This document shows, piece by piece, positions 7,188-15,818 of a stretch of 51,903 nt of DNA. This DNA comes from Hadesarchaea archaeon (lineage in GTDB: Archaea; Hadarchaeota; Hadarchaeia; Hadarchaeales; WYZ-LMO6). The position numbers were made by a program, and so were the translations under genes. The notes below the pieces were generated by a model, which was not told the DNA's origin, searched no databases, and saw only the letters and a program-made list of their open reading frames with translations. Position 1 is the first letter of the stretch. Each line of letters starts with the position of its first letter. The stretch is from the NCBI GenBank assembly GCA_029259185.1, contig JAPDJF010000037.1:1-51903 (forward strand), read 5' to 3'.

Positions 7188-8066
7188 TTAACTTCCTCTC
7201 TTCATCAGGGCCTCGACCACCACCGGGGCGACCGAAACCGTGCTCCATGGGGTTTCGATTGTATCCGTCCCCACTACCCGCTCCACCCCCACCGAGGCCA
7301 TCCGACCAAACGCGTTTTCCGCGAGTACGGCGTGGGTACACGCGGCGAAGATCCTCCCAACCCCCTTGTTCTTCAATATCTTCGCGGCTTCTACTATCGT
7401 CCCCCCAGTGCTTATTATGTCGTCAATTATTACCACATCCCGTCTCTCGACATCGAGACTCTTCTCGGAGGTAACCACTTGGTTTGGGGTAAGACGCTCC
7501 TTCTTCAGACAATCGAAAGAGGCCTCGAGTTCCTTGGCTGCCGAACTCGCCTGTTTCACCGCTTTTTCGTCGGGGCCCAAAAATAAGGGATTCGTTAGCC
7601 CCAACCCTTTGAAATACCGACCCAACAGAGGGGCGGCTGTGACGTTCCGAACGGGAATCGAGAAGTAAGAAACGGATTCCTCTTCGTGGATATCGACGAC
7701 GACCACATCCTGTGCCCCCGCCTCCTCTATAAACTTCGACACGAGCTTGAGGCTGACGGCTTCTCCCCGCTTGAAGAGCTTGTCCTGCCTCGCGTAGGCC
7801 AAGTAAGGTATCACCGCCGTCAGGTGCTTCACATCTTGTTCCTTGGCAGCCTCGAGCAGGAGAAAGAGTTCCATCAAGCGATCGTTCTGGGGATGGTGGG
7901 TAGACTGAACCACCACCACATCCTCTCCTCTCAGATCCTCTTGAATGCGTATGTAAAGCTCCCCATCGGGAAAGCGCTTTACCTCAGGATGGACGAGTTT
8001 ACATCCCAGCGACTTGGCAACACCCTCTGCGAGCCTTTGGGAAGCTGAACCCCCAACCACGATCAT
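7188..8066 (-). CDS. prs: Ribose-phosphate pyrophosphokinase (PRPP synthase)
   Basis: Makes PRPP from ribose 5-phosphate and ATP for nucleotide, histidine and tryptophan synthesis. The 292-residue protein has the family start MIVVGGSASQRLAEGVA, the RFPDGELYIRI segment, the ATP/Mg stretch PYLAYARQDK, VVDIHEE and the PRPP loop VVIIDDIISTGGT. The size is normal for the short archaeal form. It is divergent from the radical SAM gene and shares a promoter region with it. Confidence 0.93.
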   Translation of the reverse strand: MIVVGGSASQRLAEGVAKSLGCKLVHPEVKRFPDGELYIRIQEDLRGEDVVVVQSTHHPQNDRLMELFLLLEAAKEQDVKHLTAVIPYLAYARQDKLFKRGEAVSLKLVSKFIEEAGAQDVVVVDIHEEESVSYFSIPVRNVTAAPLLGRYFKGLGLTNPLFLGPDEKAVKQASSAAKELEASFDCLKKERLTPNQVVTSEKSLDVERRDVVIIDDIISTGGTIVEAAKILKNKGVGRIFAACTHAVLAENAFGRMASVGVERVVGTDTIETPWSTVSVAPVVVEALMKRGS

Positions 8067-8095
8067 CCAGACCCTCGATGTTGCTCATCTGCCGA

Positions 8096-8106
8096 TTAAA
8101 ATTTTA
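8096..8106. promoter_or_regulatory. Palindromic TATA box serving prs and the radical SAM gene
   Basis: TTAAAATTTTA contains the perfect ten-base palindrome TAAAATTTTA (8097-8106). It is 30 bases before the prs ATG (8066, minus) and 25 bases before the ATG at 8131 (plus). Neither start has a strong ribosome site, so both transcripts may be nearly leaderless from one symmetric TATA element. Confidence 0.55.
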
Positions 8107-8130
8107 CCCTCCAAAGAACTGAAGAATAGG

Positions 8131-9222
8131 ATGTGGAGAGTTCTCAGACCCGACGCCCTATCGGCCCTCAGAGATAAGAGAGCGAGAAAGTCACTCAAGA
8201 GGTATTTCGCAGTGATGGAAGGGAGGCTCCCGGCCAGGTTCCTAGTCTGCAGGAGGATACCCGTGAACTCCAGTCTTTCCGAAAGTGACGAGGAACTCTG
8301 GAGAGCCCACGACCTAGCCCACCGGGAGTTCAAAAGCGTCCTCGAAAGGATCGACAGGGGAAAATTAAAGCTAGCGGATCTTGAGGAGCCAGAGGTCTCG
8401 CTCTTGGACCTAAAAATTGAACTGGCGAAGCGCATACTGAAATCGTGCCATTTCTGTGAACACAGGTGCGGAGTAGACAGGACCTCGGGTGAGAGGGGGT
8501 TCTGCGGAGTAGGGGCTCATCCGAGGGTAGCATCGGAATTCATGCACTACGGCGAAGAGGGTGTACTCGTGCCCTCTTACACGATATTTTTCAGCGGGTG
8601 CACCTTCAAGTGCTGTTTCTGCCAAAACTGGGACATCTCCCAAGACCCGGAAGCTGGTGTGGAAATCAAACCCACCGAACTGGCCAAGCTGATCGCGGAT
8701 GCCAAGAAAAACGGGGCGAGAAACGTGAACTTCGTGGGAGGGAACCCCGATCCCAACCTCTGCACGATTTTAGAAACGCTACGGGAGTGTGAAGTGAACT
8801 TGAGCTCGGTATGGAACTCGAACATGTACTACAGCATCGAAACCGCTAAGCTCCTTTCGGGGACCCAAGATGTATACCTCACAGATTTCAAGTGGGGGAA
8901 CAATGGATGTGCCCTGAAGTACTCGAAGGTGCAGAGATATCTCGAAGTGGTCAAGCGCAACCACAAGCTAGCGTTCTCCGATTCGGAACTTATCATACGC
9001 CATCTGGTCATGCCAGGACATCTTGACTGTTGCACGAAGCCCATTCTAGAGTGGATAGCCGACGAACTCGATCCCATGGTGAGGGTAAACGTGATGGCCC
9101 AGTACAGACCGTGTTACAGGGCAGGAGAATACGAGGAGATAAACAGAGGAATAACCGCTGGCGAGTTCGCGAGAGCATTAGAGATCGCGAAAGAAGCCGG
9201 GTTAGAAAATCTCGAACCGTAA
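8131..9222 (+). CDS. PflX-type radical SAM protein
   Basis: The 363-residue product from ATG 8131; the frame stays open further upstream, but that part is antisense to prs and 8131 sits at the right distance from the TATA box. It belongs to the PflX-like radical SAM proteins (COG1313), related to pyruvate formate-lyase activase. A first cysteine cluster, CHFCEHRCGV followed by GERGFCGVG (about residues 110-130), precedes the radical SAM CX3CX2C motif in SGCTFKCCFCQNW (about 155-167), which should hold the SAM-bound 4Fe-4S cluster. FVGGNPDPNL is conserved downstream. The substrate is unknown and no glycyl-radical enzyme is in the window. Confidence 0.85.
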   Translation: MWRVLRPDALSALRDKRARKSLKRYFAVMEGRLPARFLVCRRIPVNSSLSESDEELWRAHDLAHREFKSVLERIDRGKLKLADLEEPEVSLLDLKIELAKRILKSCHFCEHRCGVDRTSGERGFCGVGAHPRVASEFMHYGEEGVLVPSYTIFFSGCTFKCCFCQNWDISQDPEAGVEIKPTELAKLIADAKKNGARNVNFVGGNPDPNLCTILETLRECEVNLSSVWNSNMYYSIETAKLLSGTQDVYLTDFKWGNNGCALKYSKVQRYLEVVKRNHKLAFSDSELIIRHLVMPGHLDCCTKPILEWIADELDPMVRVNVMAQYRPCYRAGEYEEINRGITAGEFARALEIAKEAGLENLEP

Positions 9223-9264
9223 GTAGCTCTTGAACTCCCTCGGTTTTATACCGATCTCGCCCGA

Positions 9265-9271
9265 TTTTTTT
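9265..9271 (+). terminator. Possible T-run terminator after the radical SAM gene
   Basis: Seven T in a row follow the radical SAM stop by about 43 bases. T-runs alone can terminate archaeal transcription. The next gene begins at 9282 and has its own TATA-like TTTTATA at 9244-9250. Confidence 0.35.
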
Positions 9272-9281
9272 CGGTGGAGCT

Positions 9282-9842
9282 GTGAGCAGGAGGTCGAGAT
9301 CCCATAGCAACGTGACCCAAGGGCTTATGGTGCTCCTACCCTGTATGCTCATCGAGCTATCGGCAGGGTCTATCTTTGGAAGGATGGAGGAATACTTGAA
9401 GATCCTGCCTGGTGTACTCGTGATGATCCCTCCCCTGCTAGCCCTGCGTGGAAACATCAACGGAGCCATGGCCTCCCGCATCGGAACTGCCTTGCACACG
9501 GGCGTGATCGATCCCGGGCTGAGATGGACACGTGAACTCAAAGTAAACGTGCTCTCTTCCATCGTGCTCACTTTGATCGCATCCGCCACCATAGGGATCC
9601 TAGCTTTCTTATCGTGCACGTTAACGGGTGTGAGGACGATCGGGTTCCTGAAATTCTTGGAAATCGCTACCCTCGGTGCCGTCTTGTCGGGGGTCATCCT
9701 CTCCCTCGTGACCGTGCTCGTGGCGGTGGAGAGCTATGTGAGGGGCTTAGATCCCGACAACGTGACCGCCCCTTTGATGGCCACGGTCGGTGACCTCGTG
9801 ACGATAGGCTGTATATTCTTCGTAGTGGTGCTGGTGGTGTGA
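9282..9842 (+). CDS. MgtE/SLC41-type cation transporter, first half
   Basis: The 186-residue membrane protein starts with GTG 9282 behind GGTGGAGCT. It has about five membrane segments and the MgtE transmembrane-domain signatures PLLALRGNINGAMASRIGTA (where bacterial MgtE has GNxGxQ) and GLDPDNVTAPLMATVGDL, whose acidic and Asn residues line the Mg path in MgtE. It has no N-domain or CBS domain. The next gene is a second such half, directly adjacent, so the two probably form one transporter for Mg2+ or another divalent ion. Confidence 0.85.
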   Translation: MSRRSRSHSNVTQGLMVLLPCMLIELSAGSIFGRMEEYLKILPGVLVMIPPLLALRGNINGAMASRIGTALHTGVIDPGLRWTRELKVNVLSSIVLTLIASATIGILAFLSCTLTGVRTIGFLKFLEIATLGAVLSGVILSLVTVLVAVESYVRGLDPDNVTAPLMATVGDLVTIGCIFFVVVLVV

Positions 9843-10400
9843 GTGAACTCGGATTTGAAGCGGATCGTCCTGGAAAGCTATCCCGTGCTCGTATCATGTA
9901 CCCTCCTATCCTTGATGGGAGGATATCTCATAAACGCCTATGTCGAAAAAATAGTGGAGGCATCTATCATCCTGATGATGATTCCCCCCGTCAATGGGCT
10001 TGGGGGAAACATAGGGAGCATTTTGGGCTCAAGATTGACCACCATGCTCCACTTGGGTGTCGTGGAGCCAAAGTTCGGCAAACAGGGAGAGATAACCGGG
10101 TGCCTGAAAGACTCCCTCCTCACCAGCCTCGGTACTTTCGCGTTCGGTGGCTTGATCTTCTTCGGGATAGCTAGGGCCCTGAGTGTGGGTGTGCTCGACT
10201 CGGTCAAGATGTCGACCGGGTTTCTTGTGGCCGGGATGTTGTCAAGCACTTTCGTCATGCTGACCACGATCCTAACCGCGTTCGCTTCATACAGAGGGGG
10301 GATGGATCCGGATAACGTCGTGATCCCCCTCATAACTTCCATCGGAGATATGTCAGGGGTGATAAGTTTAATTTTGGCCATGAGAATGTTAGGTGTATAG
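9843..10400 (+). CDS. MgtE/SLC41-type cation transporter, second half
   Basis: The 185-residue paralogue of the preceding gene starts with GTG immediately after its stop. It shows the same two signatures: PPVNGLGGNIGSILGSRLTT and GMDPDNVVIPLITSIGDMSG, with about five membrane segments. Two complete but separate halves side by side match the two-repeat layout of SLC41 transporters, here split into two chains. The PhoU/TrkA-C gene follows after three bases. Confidence 0.85.
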   Translation: MNSDLKRIVLESYPVLVSCTLLSLMGGYLINAYVEKIVEASIILMMIPPVNGLGGNIGSILGSRLTTMLHLGVVEPKFGKQGEITGCLKDSLLTSLGTFAFGGLIFFGIARALSVGVLDSVKMSTGFLVAGMLSSTFVMLTTILTAFASYRGGMDPDNVVIPLITSIGDMSGVISLILAMRMLGV

Positions 10401-10403
10401 GAA

Positions 10404-11582
10404 ATGAGCGAAGAGGGTCATGAACCGCATAGCGTGCGTGAACTCCTGACTGAAATGAAAAACACCTCCGACTGGATGATAGATCTCGCCAGAGCCGCAT
10501 TACTCTTCGAAAGCGAGGAAATCGCGGGACACGTCAGGAACTTCGAACGACGGATGGATGAGCTGATGTATCAGATAAGGACCATAGCCGCTGTGGCCGC
10601 ACGCAACGTGGAGGAAGCGAGGAGTATAACGAGTATCCTTCAAGTAGCGAGTGCCGCAGAAGCTATCTCGAACTCAGCGGGAGACATGGTGGATCTCGTC
10701 CTCAGGAGGATGGAGATCCATCCAACGATCAGGGAAGCCGCTCTGCTCACGGATGAGAAGCTGGCCAACCTAAGGGTCGAAGAGGGCTCGGCCCTCGCCA
10801 ACAGAACCCTGCTCGACCTCGAGCTACCCTCCAGAATAGGCGTTCGGATCCTGGCCGTGAAGAGGGGAAAAGAATGGATCGTTCCACCCATCGCCAGCAC
10901 CGAACTGAGAGCTGGCGATGAACTCGTAGTTAAAGGACCGAAGGATGGACTGGGAGTCCTATGCAAGATGACCGGGTGTCCGAAACTCGAATTCAGGGGC
11001 AAGGGACACCTGCCCAAGATAGGAAGGAAGTTATCGGAGATGTACGACTTCAGCGGCATGATGGTAGACATGGCATACTCGTCCATCCTTCTCCGCTCCA
11101 AGGAAATAGCCGAGGAGGTCAGGAAACTCGAGGAGAAATTCGATAAGTTGAACTACAGCCTCTGGCTTGAGACCCTCAAAGCAGCCAAAGTGGAGAGAAA
11201 CGTTAGGAGGCTCAACAGCTTGCTCCAAGTGATCAAATGCTTGGAGAGGATATCCGATGCCGCCGACTCGATGGCGGATGTGGTCTTGAGGGGAATGGAA
11301 CTCCACCCCGTTTTCGCGGAGGCGATAGCCGAAGCGGATGAACAGGTAGCTAGGGTCAAAGTCTCAGAGAGATCAAGGCTCGTCGGGAAAACCCTAAGAG
11401 AGCTGAACTTGGAAATGAGCATAGGGGTTGATGTGATAATGATCGAGAGGGGAAAACGGTACATATTCAACCCAAGCGGGATGAAAAAGCTGAGGGCTGG
11501 GGACTCCCTCGTGGTGCGGGGGACATACTTTGGGATCCAGAGGCTGAGAGAAGCGTGTGGAAACGGAGGAGGGAAGAGCTGA
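10404..11582 (+). CDS. Tandem PhoU - TrkA-C - PhoU - TrkA-C regulatory protein
   Basis: The 392-residue soluble protein is built from two copies of one unit: a PhoU-like helical part (about 12-110 and 215-300) followed by a TrkA-C/RCK-C part (about 115-190 and 310-385). The repeats are visible in LDLELPSRIGVRILAVKRGK versus LNLEMSIGVDVIMIERGK, and LRAGDELVVKG versus LRAGDSLVVRG. RCK-C domains bind ions or nucleotides and gate transport. It matches the two-chain transporter in front of it, giving one domain pair per transporter half, so a gating or sensing role is likely. Confidence 0.85.
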   Translation: MSEEGHEPHSVRELLTEMKNTSDWMIDLARAALLFESEEIAGHVRNFERRMDELMYQIRTIAAVAARNVEEARSITSILQVASAAEAISNSAGDMVDLVLRRMEIHPTIREAALLTDEKLANLRVEEGSALANRTLLDLELPSRIGVRILAVKRGKEWIVPPIASTELRAGDELVVKGPKDGLGVLCKMTGCPKLEFRGKGHLPKIGRKLSEMYDFSGMMVDMAYSSILLRSKEIAEEVRKLEEKFDKLNYSLWLETLKAAKVERNVRRLNSLLQVIKCLERISDAADSMADVVLRGMELHPVFAEAIAEADEQVARVKVSERSRLVGKTLRELNLEMSIGVDVIMIERGKRYIFNPSGMKKLRAGDSLVVRGTYFGIQRLREACGNGGGKS

Positions 11583-11592
11583 GCAATAGACT

Positions 11593-12156
11593 TCACCTCT
11601 TCAAGGCTAGAAGCGCCACCCTCTCGAGCACGAGTTTCTTGACGCCGAACATTTCAACCATCGTTCGTGGAAGGCCAAAGACTTTCGCGATGTGAAGGGT
11701 TTTGGAAGGGGTGAGGTCAAGTACTTCCTCATCCACTCCAATCACCAGTTCGTGGAGAATCGCGCGGATGGCTGCACTCACCTCAGCGGCCCCGTGTCCT
11801 ATCGAAACGACGGCCACCTCCTCGGAATCTCGCCTTATACCCACTTTGTCGAAAGCCTTCCTTATCTGCCTCTCCGCTGCCGCCCAGCATAGGAGCTCTA
11901 TGCTCAGAGATTCTGCGAAGTTGAATCCACCCGAGTGGGCCAAGATGGCCAATCTCGAAGCATGGGCTAGATGCTCCTTGCCAGCTATACCTCTGGCGTC
12001 GAATACTTGACTCACCGTCCCCATTTTCCTATCGATCTCCCTTACCCTCTCCAGTTTCTCATCCACGGGGCCGGCGGGGGCCCTCCCCGCGGTCATCCCC
12101 ACGACCCGACGAACTGGGGAGCTGATCTCAAACAGCCAGAACTTCTCCACAAGCAT
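11593..12156 (-). CDS. cgi121: KEOPS complex subunit Cgi121
   Basis: KEOPS makes the t6A modification at position 37 of ANN-decoding tRNAs; Cgi121 binds the tRNA 3' end and the Bud32 kinase. The 187-residue protein shows the family core FDARGIAGKEHLAHASRLAI, FAESLSIELLCWAAAERQI and KAFDKVGI, then VAVVSIG. The start is uncertain: ATG 12156 lies only 28 bases from the divergent RPA-like gene and has no TATA box in that gap; a later in-frame start is possible. Pcc1, another KEOPS subunit, is at 30705. Confidence 0.85.
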   Translation of the reverse strand: MLVEKFWLFEISSPVRRVVGMTAGRAPAGPVDEKLERVREIDRKMGTVSQVFDARGIAGKEHLAHASRLAILAHSGGFNFAESLSIELLCWAAAERQIRKAFDKVGIRRDSEEVAVVSIGHGAAEVSAAIRAILHELVIGVDEEVLDLTPSKTLHIAKVFGLPRTMVEMFGVKKLVLERVALLALKR

Positions 12157-12184
12157 ATTTTAACTAAGGGTCAAAATTAAGAAG

Positions 12185-12898
12185 ATGTTTGCCTGCAAAC
12201 TGAAAGTGGAGGACCTCCTAGACGGGGAGTATGTCCCCCCCTCCGAGGAGGAACCCGCTCACTTGATCACGCCTTGGGGACAAAAGGTCTTCCGAGGGAG
12301 GGTGATGGGGACGGTGGTCGAAAAATGGATCAGGGACGACCAGAGCTATGGAATCATCTACCTGGATGATGGGAGCGGGGTGATAAGCGTTCGGAACTGG
12401 AGAGAGGGTGTTCCTAAGCTCGCTGAATTCGAGGTCGGAGCTCTGGTGGACGTTATCGGAAGGATTCGGCAGTACTCTGGGGAGATATACTTGGTGCCGG
12501 ATCTCATCGTGAGAGTAGAAGATCCGAACTGGGAGCTCGTTCGAGAACTGGAGATACTGATCGCCAGACGAGAGGCCCTGAGGGGAGGGGTGAAACCGAA
12601 GAAAAAGGCACTGGAGATGCGGGAGATAAAAATCGAGGCACCGGGTCCGAGAGAAGAAGGCGTGGAAGAGGAGATCGAAGTGGGGGTGGAAGACCTCCTC
12701 CCAGAAGTGCCCGAAGAGATGAAGAAGAAAGCTTTGCTCGTGTTCGAAAAATTGGATAGGGAAGAGGGAATAGGTCAAGAAGAGCTGGAGATGGAGCTGA
12801 AGGTTTCAGGATCAGAAGCCGAGGACATCTTAACCGTTTTGCTGGCCGAGGGGGAGATATTCGAAGTCATGACAGGAAGGTACAGGAAGGTGAAATGA
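12185..12898 (+). CDS. RPA32-like OB-fold single-stranded DNA-binding protein
   Basis: The 237-residue protein has an OB-fold in residues 35-115 (VFRGRVMGTVVEKWIRDD, YGIIYLDDGSGVISVRNW, VDVIGRIRQYSGEIYLVPD), a charged linker (about 135-170) and a C-terminal winged-helix-like part (VFEKLDREEGIGQEELEMEL to the end). This order is that of the RPA32/RPA2 subunit of replication protein A. It probably acts in replication and repair as part of an RPA complex. It is followed directly by aIF2-beta. Confidence 0.75.
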   Translation: MFACKLKVEDLLDGEYVPPSEEEPAHLITPWGQKVFRGRVMGTVVEKWIRDDQSYGIIYLDDGSGVISVRNWREGVPKLAEFEVGALVDVIGRIRQYSGEIYLVPDLIVRVEDPNWELVRELEILIARREALRGGVKPKKKALEMREIKIEAPGPREEGVEEEIEVGVEDLLPEVPEEMKKKALLVFEKLDREEGIGQEELEMELKVSGSEAEDILTVLLAEGEIFEVMTGRYRKVK

Positions 12899-13303
12899 TT
12901 GAACTACGAAGAGCTACTCGACAGGGCGCTAAGCCAAGTTCCGAAGGTAGAGTTCGACCGAAGCAGGTTCAAGATACCAGACCCAGAAATCGTGATGATC
13001 GGAAACAGGACCGTGCTCAAAAACCTAAAGGGGATAGCCTCCGCCCTCAACCGCGACCCCGAACACTTGATGAAGTATCTCCTCCGGGAACTCGGGGCCG
13101 CGGGGAGCGTGGATGGCTCTCAAGCGATATTCCAGGGCAAATTCAATTCCTCCCTCATGAAAGGAAGGATAGAGCGCTACGCCGACGAGTTCGTTTTCTG
13201 TAGAGAGTGTAATAGACCAGACACGAAGCTCGTTAAACAAGGTAGGATCCTCATGATGAGGTGCGAAGCATGCGGTGCTAGGGTAGCCGTGAGGAGCATC
13301 TGA
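12899..13303 (+). CDS. Translation initiation factor aIF2 subunit beta
   Basis: Subunit of the heterotrimeric aIF2 that brings initiator tRNA to the ribosome. The 134-residue protein has an N-terminal helix, the core VMIGNRTVLKNLKGIASALN and a C-terminal zinc ribbon with FCRECNRPDTK and MRCEACGAR. The start is TTG 12899, directly after the stop of the RPA-like gene; an ATG four bases earlier is in the wrong frame. The stop overlaps the DUF424 start by one base. Confidence 0.93.
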   Translation: MNYEELLDRALSQVPKVEFDRSRFKIPDPEIVMIGNRTVLKNLKGIASALNRDPEHLMKYLLRELGAAGSVDGSQAIFQGKFNSSLMKGRIERYADEFVFCRECNRPDTKLVKQGRILMMRCEACGARVAVRSI

Positions 13304-13593
13304 TGTTGGAATTGAACATCCGAAGGATTGGAGAGGAGATACTGGTCACCGTGTGTGATAAGGAACTGCTCGGGAAGGAATTCAGAGAGGGGGAGTTGAA
13401 GTTGAAGGTGAGTGAGAGCTTCTACAAGGGCAGGAGTGCAAACGTTTCGGATTGCCTGAAGGCGATGAGGGAAGCCACGATAGGAAATCTCGTTGGTTCT
13501 ATCGTTGAGGAGGCGATCAAAGCGGGATTTGTGGACCCTAGGAACGTTCTGAAGATTCAAGGGGTAGCCCACGCACAGTTCGTCAGGATTTGA
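13303..13593 (+). CDS. DUF424 family protein
   Basis: The 96-residue protein is of the archaeal DUF424 (COG2412) family: VCDKELLGKEFREGELKLKV and the C-terminal VLKIQGVAHAQFV. The family has no proven function but commonly follows aIF2-beta, as here with a one-base overlap, which suggests a translation link. Confidence 0.85.
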   Translation: MLELNIRRIGEEILVTVCDKELLGKEFREGELKLKVSESFYKGRSANVSDCLKAMREATIGNLVGSIVEEAIKAGFVDPRNVLKIQGVAHAQFVRI

Positions 13594-13607
13594 GGAGGAG
13601 TAAAACC

Positions 13608-13616
13608 TTTTTTATA
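13608..13616 (+). promoter_or_regulatory. TATA-like box of the ilvB operon
   Basis: TTTTTTATA lies 22-30 bases before ATG 13638, and AGGTGA sits five bases before that ATG. It marks the start of the branched-chain amino-acid run. Confidence 0.5.
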
Positions 13617-13637
13617 GACTCGGTAAAAGGTGAAAAT

Positions 13638-15323
13638 ATGGGCGAACTGACTGGTGCGGAAGCACTGATCGAATCCCTCAAGGCCGAGGGTGCGAAACAC
13701 ATCTTCGGGATCCCCGGAGGGGCTATAATCCCTGTGTACGATGTGCTCCACCGAGAATCCGCCATTCGCCACATCCTCGTAAGACACGAACAAGCTGCTG
13801 CCCACGCGGCTGATGGATATGCGCGCGTGCTCGGAAGATGTGGGGTATGCATGGCCACCTCCGGCCCTGGGGCTTGTAACCTGACCACGGGTATACTCAA
13901 CGCTTACATGGACAGCTCCCCCGTGATAGCGATAACCGGACAAGTTCCAACTCCAGCTCTCGGCACCGATGCTTTTCAGGAAGCAGATCTCCTGAGCATA
14001 ATGATGCCCATAACCAAACACAATTTCTTAGTCAAGAGCGTCGATGAGCTGGCCAAGGTGGTGAGACTAGCGTTCAAAATAGCGATCTCCGGCAGACCCG
14101 GTCCGGTGCACATCGATTTGCCCAAAGACGTGCAGGTATCCAGGGCTGAGGTCAAGATCCCCCCCGACGTCTTCCATCGGGAGAAGGTGAAACCAGACCC
14201 GGACCCCAAACGCATCGCGGAGGCTACGAGCCTCATCGAAAGAGCTGAGCGTCCGGTCATCCTGAGCGGGGGGGGAGTCATTTGGTCGGGTGCGTCCCCC
14301 GAGCTCGTAGAGCTTGCCGAGCTCATAGGGGCACCGGTGGTGACGTCGTTGATGGGGAAGGGGAGCATTCCAGAGGATCACCCCCTAGCGCTAGGAATGT
14401 TGGGGATGCATGGGAGGAAGGCTGCGAACATCGCGGTCACCGAGTGTGATCTGTTGCTCGCGATAGGAACGAGGTTCAGCGATAGGTCAACAGGGGATGT
14501 CCGATACTTCGCGCCCAAAGCTAAAATCATTCACATAGATGTTGACCCCGTGGAGATAGAGAAGCTCGTAAAGGCGGATGTGTTCATAATCGCCGACGCG
14601 AAGCGCGCGCTGAGGGCTCTGCTGGAAGCTCTCAAATCAAAAATCAAACGTGGAGTTGAAAGTGAGTGGCTAAAGCGCGTCGCCCAAATGCGGAAAGATT
14701 TTGCCCCCCAGATGGACTACGACAGCGTTCCGATCAAACCTCAGCGCCTCATGAAAGAACTCACGGGGGTTCTAGACGAAAACTCGATAGTGGTGACCGA
14801 AGTTGGACAGTGTCAGATGTGGGCTGCTCACTTCTACACCGTCCGGAAGCCAAGACACTTCATCTCCTCCGGTGGACTGGGAACGATGGGATTCGGCTTC
14901 CCCGCGTCCATAGGAGCCAAAGTCGCGGCGCCCGAACAAAAGGTCGTGGACGTGGCGGGAGATGGGAGCTTCTTGATGAACTCCCAAGAACTGGCAACGG
15001 CGGTTGAAAACAAGATAAATGTGGTGGTCTGTATACTCAACAATTCTTATTTGGGGATGGTGAAACAATGGCAGGACCTCTTCTACGAAAAGCGGAGATC
15101 CCAGACCTACCTCGGGAAGACGCCCAACTTCGTCAAGCTGGCGGAGGCATACGGGGCGTGGGGGGATCAAGTAACCAGACCCGGTGAGATAGCCTCCAAA
15201 CTACGTGATGCGCTGGAGTGTGGCAAACCGGCGGTTTTGGACGTGGTGATAGATCCTGATGAACACGTGTTGCCTATGGTGCCCGCTGGGGGGAGATTGG
15301 ATCGCATGATCACGGAGGCATAA
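13638..15323 (+). CDS. ilvB: Acetolactate synthase large subunit
   Basis: Thiamine-diphosphate enzyme that condenses pyruvate into acetolactate (or acetohydroxybutyrate), first step for valine, leucine and isoleucine. ATG 13638 with AGGTGA five bases upstream gives 561 residues; an in-frame TTG at 13590 is less likely. Visible family features are the catalytic glutamate in ILVRHEQAAAHAADGYAR, GVCMATSGPGACNL, GRPGPVHIDLPKDVQ and the ThDP/Mg motif DVAGDGSFLMN with NNSYLGMVKQW. The regulatory subunit ilvN follows after two bases. Confidence 0.95.
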   Translation: MGELTGAEALIESLKAEGAKHIFGIPGGAIIPVYDVLHRESAIRHILVRHEQAAAHAADGYARVLGRCGVCMATSGPGACNLTTGILNAYMDSSPVIAITGQVPTPALGTDAFQEADLLSIMMPITKHNFLVKSVDELAKVVRLAFKIAISGRPGPVHIDLPKDVQVSRAEVKIPPDVFHREKVKPDPDPKRIAEATSLIERAERPVILSGGGVIWSGASPELVELAELIGAPVVTSLMGKGSIPEDHPLALGMLGMHGRKAANIAVTECDLLLAIGTRFSDRSTGDVRYFAPKAKIIHIDVDPVEIEKLVKADVFIIADAKRALRALLEALKSKIKRGVESEWLKRVAQMRKDFAPQMDYDSVPIKPQRLMKELTGVLDENSIVVTEVGQCQMWAAHFYTVRKPRHFISSGGLGTMGFGFPASIGAKVAAPEQKVVDVAGDGSFLMNSQELATAVENKINVVVCILNNSYLGMVKQWQDLFYEKRRSQTYLGKTPNFVKLAEAYGAWGDQVTRPGEIASKLRDALECGKPAVLDVVIDPDEHVLPMVPAGGRLDRMITEA

Positions 15324-15325
15324 CG

Positions 15326-15805
15326 ATGAAAACTAGGGTTTTCTCCGTGCTTTGTGAAAACGTCGCTGGGGTGATGATGAGGGTCTCGCGCTGCTTCACC
15401 CGGAGACAGATAAACATGGATTCGGTCACCGTGGGTATCGAGCCGTCCGGCTTGGCCCGAATGATAATCCTATTCAAAGCCGATGACCAAATGACTGAAT
15501 TCATGCGCAGGATCATCTCCCGACTTGAGCCCATAATCGATGTCCAAATCCTAGAGCCGAAAGAGAGCATTGTGAGGGAGGTAAGTCTGCTCAAAACCCG
15601 AAGACTGACCGAAGTCGAGATGTCAAACGTGATAAAGCGGGTCCAATCGGCGGGAGGAAGGATCCTAGAACTCAAAGACGGAGCGATCATAGCGGAGGTC
15701 AGTGGGGACCACGAGGAGGTGGAGCAGCTCATCTCCTCGCTTGGAAACGATATACTGAAGGAAGTGGCCCGCTCTGGACAGGTGTACATATCGAAGGAGA
15801 TCTGA
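15326..15805 (+). CDS. ilvN: Acetolactate synthase small (regulatory) subunit
   Basis: The 159-residue ACT-domain protein binds IlvB and confers valine feedback control. The N-terminal ACT domain reads [20 protein letters not shown] then [18 protein letters not shown]; the C-terminal half ([12 protein letters not shown]...[14 protein letters not shown]) is the usual second domain. Length is typical. It lies between ilvB and ilvC. Confidence 0.95.
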   Translation: MKTRVFSVLCENVAGVMMRVSRCFTRRQINMDSVTVGIEPSGLARMIILFKADDQMTEFMRRIISRLEPIIDVQILEPKESIVREVSLLKTRRLTEVEMSNVIKRVQSAGGRILELKDGAIIAEVSGDHEEVEQLISSLGNDILKEVARSGQVYISKEI

Positions 15806-15818
15806 AAGGAGGAATACT

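Noticed and set aside
7032..7586. 184-codon plus-strand frame starting MKKPIAVGKEELMGK
   Set aside because: Most of it is antisense to prs; at best the first 30 codons are a gene fragment.
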